Assembly: GCA_964425135.1 (NCBI GenBank)
Contig: CAYRKW010000001.1
Span: 1 to 64,000, forward strand
Direction of reading: 5' to 3'
Origin: CAYLLD01 sp964425135
Lineage (GTDB): Bacteria; Pseudomonadota; Alphaproteobacteria; Rhodobacterales; Rhodobacteraceae
DNA length: 64,000 bases
The notes below the pieces were generated by a model that ran no database searches, was not told the DNA's origin, and saw nothing but the letters and a program-made list of their open reading frames with translations. Below, in pieces: positions 60,841 to 64,000 of this stretch (position 1 is the stretch's first letter; each line of letters opens with the position of its first letter). The position numbers and the translations under genes were made by a program.

Positions 60841-61625
60841 AGGTAAGCGATGCGCAAATCGAGACCTTCCAGCGCGACGGCGTGGTTCTGATCAAGGGCC
60901 TCTTTGCCGGTTACGTCGACACCATCCGCGACGGCATAGACGAGAATATGCGCTCCCCCGGACCCTATGCCGCCGAAAACCTGCATGATGGTGAGGCAGG
61001 GCGGTTTTTTGACGACTATTGCAACTGGACCCGCATCTCCCAGTTTGAGGACGTAATCCGCCGCTCGCCCGCCGCCCAAGTCGCTGCGGACCTCATGCGC
61101 TCGGAGTGCGCGCAGATTTTCCACGATCATGTGCTGGTCAAAGAACCGGGCACCTCCAAGCCGACCCCATGGCATCAGGACGGCCCGTATTATTTCGTTG
61201 CCGGCAAGCAAACCGTCAGCCTCTGGTCCCCCGTCGATCCTGTGACCGAGGCCAGCCTGCGCTGTGTGGCAGGCTCGCATCTGTGGGAGAAACCCGTCCT
61301 GCCGACCAAATGGCTCTCGGAAGAGGATTTTTATCCAGACACAGACGCCTATATGCCCGTGCCTGACCCGGATGCGGAGGGCATGCGCATCGTTGAATGG
61401 CCGATGGAGCCCGGCGATGCCGTCGCCTTTAACTACAATATTCTCCACGGCGCGCGCGGCAATGAGACGGACAAGCGTCGCCGTGCCTTCTCGCTGCGCT
61501 TTGTTGGCGATGATGCACGCTACACCACCCGTCCGGGCAAAACCTCCCCGCCGTTTCCCGGTCACAAGATGCAGGACGGTGAGCGTTTGCGCGAAGACTG
61601 GTTTCCGGTGATCTATCAACGATAA
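60837..61625 (+). CDS. Phytanoyl-CoA dioxygenase (PhyH) family protein
   Basis: 262 residues of the Fe(II)/2-oxoglutarate PhyH family. The iron-binding H-x-D is in TPWHQDGPYYFVAGKQ and the distal histidine in NYNILHGARGNETDKRRRAF, with the 2-oxoglutarate arginine just after. It hydroxylates an unidentified substrate, possibly by oxidative N-demethylation. The ATG at 60837 overlaps the aminotransferase stop; an ATG six bases earlier is possible. It is the last gene of the coupled operon that starts at 52681. Confidence 0.9.
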   Translation: MKVSDAQIETFQRDGVVLIKGLFAGYVDTIRDGIDENMRSPGPYAAENLHDGEAGRFFDDYCNWTRISQFEDVIRRSPAAQVAADLMRSECAQIFHDHVLVKEPGTSKPTPWHQDGPYYFVAGKQTVSLWSPVDPVTEASLRCVAGSHLWEKPVLPTKWLSEEDFYPDTDAYMPVPDPDAEGMRIVEWPMEPGDAVAFNYNILHGARGNETDKRRRAFSLRFVGDDARYTTRPGKTSPPFPGHKMQDGERLREDWFPVIYQR

Positions 61626-61708
61626 TTGCAGCGCCGCGCTTGTCAATCGGCGGCCGAAATGCCAAACAACGCGCCAAGCAGTCAAACCACGATGAAGGGA
61701 CAAAACAC

Positions 61709-62344
61709 ATGCTCATGAAACAAGACGCCGTATTGCAAGAAGCGCTCTGGGCAACGCGTGGCAACATGATTTGGGTCAAACGCCTCCTGCTGGTGATCGC
61801 AGGCGTGGCCGCACTCACAATCGCCGCAAAGGCGCAGTTCTGGATCCCCCCATCGCCGGTGCCGGTGACAATGGGCACCTTCGCCGTCCTGACCATCGCG
61901 ACCGCCTACGGCCGCCGTCTGGGCCTGTTTACAATCCTCGCCTATCTCGCAATCGGCGCTCTGGGATTTGACGTCTTCGCCAATTCTTCTGCTGAAAACA
62001 ACGGTCTGTCCTATATGATGGGCACAACAGGCGGTTATCTGATCGGCTATGTCCTCGCGACCCTCTTCCTTGGCTGGACTGCCCGCAACGGCTGGGACCG
62101 TAGCGTGCTGTGGATGGGCCTCGGCCTCCTGATCGCCAACGTACTGATCTACGCCGCAGGCGTGCCGTGGCTGCATATGGTGATCGAGAATGGCGGCATG
62201 TTCGACGCAAGCAAATATGCCTCCGTCATCGACCAAACCCTCACATGGGGCCTGACACCATACCTCATCGGCGACGCCATGAAACTGGCACTCGCAGCCC
62301 TGCTGATCCCGGCAGTTTGGAAACTCGTCGGCGACGCCCGCTAA
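61709..62344 (+). CDS. bioY: BioY-family biotin transporter component
   Basis: 211 residues with six hydrophobic helices. The BioY signatures are FWIPPSPVPVTMGTFAVLTI, the GRRLG loop, MGTTGGYLIGYVLATLFLGW, and DQTLTWGLTPYLIGDAMKLA. It is the S-component of biotin ECF transporters and can import biotin alone in many bacteria; no bioM/bioN is nearby. The ATG at 61709 follows AAGGGA at nine bases. No typical BioR operator was noticed in the 83 bases before it. An intrinsic terminator follows. Confidence 0.9.
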   Translation: MLMKQDAVLQEALWATRGNMIWVKRLLLVIAGVAALTIAAKAQFWIPPSPVPVTMGTFAVLTIATAYGRRLGLFTILAYLAIGALGFDVFANSSAENNGLSYMMGTTGGYLIGYVLATLFLGWTARNGWDRSVLWMGLGLLIANVLIYAAGVPWLHMVIENGGMFDASKYASVIDQTLTWGLTPYLIGDAMKLALAALLIPAVWKLVGDAR

Positions 62345-62367
62345 TCGCAAGCCCGAAGGTATATCTG

Positions 62368-62394
62368 AAAGCCCGCCTGATCCGGCGGGCTTTT
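62368..62394 (+). terminator. Intrinsic terminator after bioY
   Basis: GCCCGCC and GGCGGGC form a seven-base stem flanked by AAA and TTTT, loop TGATCC, 24 bases after the bioY stop. Confidence 0.82.
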
Positions 62395-62448
62395 CCTTTG
62401 GCGCGGTGACAAGACGAAGCCGCCCGCGCGGTTAGTTAATCTCGTGTC

Positions 62449-62460
62449 GCAACTTGTTGC
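62449..62460. promoter_or_regulatory. Short palindrome upstream of the acyltransferase gene
   Basis: GCAAC-TT-GTTGC lies 110 bases before the acyltransferase start, in the 175-base gap after the bioY terminator. It could be an operator, but arms of five bases are weak evidence. Confidence 0.2.
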
Positions 62461-62569
62461 AGACCCAGCGCACAGGCTCCCCGCGACCCCCCACTTGCCG
62501 GTACACCACGACACTGCTACGCTAACCCTAATTCAAGTATGAATTTTCACGTTCTTGGGGGAGAACGGC

Positions 62570-63658
62570 ATGGGGGTTGTGCGTGTATTACTCGCGCTCG
62601 CGGTGGTGTTTCAACACGCCTATGGCACTGCATTCTATGGCGGGCTGATGGCGGTCCAGCTCTTCTTTATTATCTCAGGCTTCGTGATTTCTTTCATCCT
62701 GATTGAGCTGCGAAGCTACACGACCGTCTGGGCCTTCTACAAAAACCGCATCCTGCGCCTCTTCCCGATCTACTACGTGGTCGCATTAGGCTCGCTTGTG
62801 CTATACCTGGGCGCGCCCCTGCTGACCGGCGAGCCGACACCCTTCATCGAGGTGTATCAAAGCGTCGATGCCGCAGGCTGGATCATGCTGGTCGTCTCCA
62901 ACATCGTGCTGTTCGGCCAGGACGTGATCATGTTCACAGCTGTCCATGACGGGGTCTTCCACCTCCATCACGACTTTCTGGATAGCGATATCCTCACATG
63001 GCGCGGCCTTCTGGTGCCGCCCGCATGGTCGCTGAGCGTCGAGCTGACCTTCTACCTGATCGCGCCCTTCATCCTCACAAGGCCGAAGCTCCTGATCGCG
63101 CTCTTTAGCCTGTCCATCGCCGTCCGGCTTTATCTGATGAACGCAGGGCTGATGCATATTGACCCGTGGAACTACCGCTTCTTCCCCTCAGAACTCGCGC
63201 TCTTCATCCTTGGCGCATGGGCGCATCAGTATGGAATGCCGCTGGCCCGGCGACTGGGTTTGCTCACCCATAAGCGCTCTCAAATCGTCACATGGGCTTT
63301 CATCGGCCTCGTGCTGATCTTCGTCACCCTCGACCGTGATTTTCCAAGACTGTTGATGATCGTGCTCTTTACCCTCGCGCTGCCCTTCATGTTCCATTTT
63401 CAAAAGCACAATCGCTGGGATCGCTGGATTGGCGAGCTCAGCTATCCCATCTATATCGTCCATTGGCCAATCATGGTGATGGTCAATGTCGGCTGGGACC
63501 GTTTCGCATCCACCACGATGTATGAGGGGATCGACGAGACGCTCTTTATCAGCGCTTTGTGCATTCTGGCCGCCCTGATCCTAAAGAAATGCGTCGCCGA
63601 CCCGATAGAGGCAACACGCGACAAACTGCGCCGCCCCGCAAAGCATGCTCATGCTTGA
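62570..63658 (+). CDS. Acyltransferase 3 family membrane protein (OafA/YrhL-like)
   Basis: 362 residues with about ten membrane helices. The acyltransferase_3 fold begins VVRVLLALAVVFQHAYGTAF, with the catalytic-type histidine H21, followed by LFFIISGFVISFILI and FYKNRILRLFPIYYVVAL (R-x-x-R-x-x-P motif). Later PAWSLSVELTFYLIAPFI is typical. It probably acetylates a surface sugar or lipid in the membrane. The ATG at 62570 has GGGGGAG at six bases. The last codons contain an inverted repeat (AAGCATG-CT-CATGCTT). Confidence 0.9.
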   Translation: MGVVRVLLALAVVFQHAYGTAFYGGLMAVQLFFIISGFVISFILIELRSYTTVWAFYKNRILRLFPIYYVVALGSLVLYLGAPLLTGEPTPFIEVYQSVDAAGWIMLVVSNIVLFGQDVIMFTAVHDGVFHLHHDFLDSDILTWRGLLVPPAWSLSVELTFYLIAPFILTRPKLLIALFSLSIAVRLYLMNAGLMHIDPWNYRFFPSELALFILGAWAHQYGMPLARRLGLLTHKRSQIVTWAFIGLVLIFVTLDRDFPRLLMIVLFTLALPFMFHFQKHNRWDRWIGELSYPIYIVHWPIMVMVNVGWDRFASTTMYEGIDETLFISALCILAALILKKCVADPIEATRDKLRRPAKHAHA

Positions 63659-63739
63659 TACGGTCGGTGCTTTTACTGTTGCCGCGCACGCCCACGCGCC
63701 GTGCGCTCCGGGTCATAAACACCCTGCTGCGCATAGGAC

Positions 63740-63779
63740 TGTGCATGGATTGTGCATCGCTTGTGCATATGATGTGTAT
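63740..63779 (+). repeat. Four TGTGCAT units in exact 11-base phase
   Basis: TGTGCAT begins at 63740, 63751 and 63762, and TGTGTAT at 63773, each exactly 11 bases apart, with a degenerate TGCGCAT at 63728. One helical turn per repeat puts all units on one DNA face, as for cooperative protein binding or a bent track. The 201-base gap between the convergent acyltransferase and oligopeptide ABC genes otherwise shows no gene. Confidence 0.5.
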
Positions 63780-63859
63780 GCTGGATTTGGCCATTAACCC
63801 TTAAAAACAAGGGGCGCGGGAAGATCGTTAACAAAACGGCGCAAATTGCCCCGCAAATC

Positions 63860-64000
63860 CTACTCAGCCGCGTGTATCTTGATCACAGGTTCCATTTCAT
63901 CCAGCGCCTCTTGCGGCAGATGACATTTGATCTGATGCCCGGACGCGAGATCGCGCATCGGCGGCACCTCCACCTCACACAAGCCCCCCGCGACCCGCTC
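63860..64000 (-). CDS. Oligopeptide/dipeptide ABC transporter ATP-binding protein, C-terminus (partial)
   Basis: Only the last 46 residues lie in the window, running off the end. CEVEVPPMRDLASGHQIKCHL matches the conserved C-terminal extension of OppD/OppF/DppD-type ATPases (C-x-x-x-x-PP-x-R ... GH-x-x-x-CHL), where these cysteines are found near the end of the protein. The tail ends VIKIHAAE. The ATPase core lies outside the window, so which of the two paralogues it is cannot be told. Confidence 0.8.
   Translation of the reverse strand, partial: ERVAGGLCEVEVPPMRDLASGHQIKCHLPQEALDEMEPVIKIHAAE

Overview
The window comes from a marine-type alphaproteobacterium, most likely of the Rhodobacteraceae (Roseobacter group). 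The reasons are the ~60% G+C coding regions, the xerD / aroK-aroB neighbourhood, the pca (protocatechuate) operon arrangement, a ChrR-type zinc anti-sigma factor with a TGATCC promoter, and many solute-binding-protein transporters. About 65 genes are packed tightly, with many 1-, 4- and 8-base start/stop overlaps. I see no rRNA, CRISPR array, transposase or phage block. No classical DNA-binding regulator gene is present; the only regulatory protein recognised is the ChrR-like factor.

Layout. 1-1.08 kb: a lower-G+C edge (43% over 661-1020) with a truncated charged ORF and a small secreted coiled-coil protein. 1.1-9.6 kb: core genes for a CNNM/CorC-type transporter, a phosphoesterase, XerD with a secreted protein and a 44-residue membrane peptide, shikimate kinase and dehydroquinate synthase, an EamA permease and a radical SAM enzyme. 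9.8-12.05 kb: a 743-residue protein made of a tandem duplicated beta-type domain plus an SGNH hydrolase. 12.2-14.4 kb: a chrR / DUF6134-like / SDR operon behind a sigma-E-like promoter. 14.5-19 kb: TauE-type permease, cysK, large MscS channel, tRNA-Ser(GGA). 19.2-27.5 kb: a carboxylate uptake and catabolism locus with CaiB/BaiF CoA-transferase, tctCBA, two tandem AbrB-type permeases and an MmgE/PrpD enzyme.

27.6-29.4 kb: two glutathione transferases. 29.5-38.6 kb: the most unusual region. Two divergent operons of exported or membrane proteins hold two caspase-fold proteases of different architecture, a TAXI-type binding protein without its permease, an OmpA-domain protein, a DUF4384-like protein and several unrecognised secreted proteins. 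I propose this as the candidate undescribed envelope system. 38.7-40.6 kb: a sulfatase-family hydrolase and, facing away from it, a 39-codon sulfatase remnant whose stop overlaps the pcaD start. 40.6-46.2 kb: pcaD-pobA-pcaC-pcaH-pcaG-BKACE-pcaB for 4-hydroxybenzoate and protocatechuate breakdown.

46.2-48.7 kb: an amino-acid ABC transporter. 48.9-52.6 kb: flavin monooxygenase, RidA, DUF1028 and ArgE. 52.7-61.6 kb: one long coupled operon with a dimethylglycine-demethylase-like iron-sulfur flavoprotein, a PotABCD-like ABC transporter, nitrilase-type hydrolase, thioredoxin-fold protein, class IV aminotransferase and PhyH dioxygenase, probably for uptake and degradation of a methylated or polyamine-like nitrogen compound. 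61.7-64 kb: BioY, an acyltransferase, a helically phased repeat, and the C-terminus of an oligopeptide ABC ATPase cut by the window end.

Many gene starts were moved downstream of the longest possible reading frame to codons preceded by clear Shine-Dalgarno sequences. All functions are inferred from reading the translations; no database search was run.
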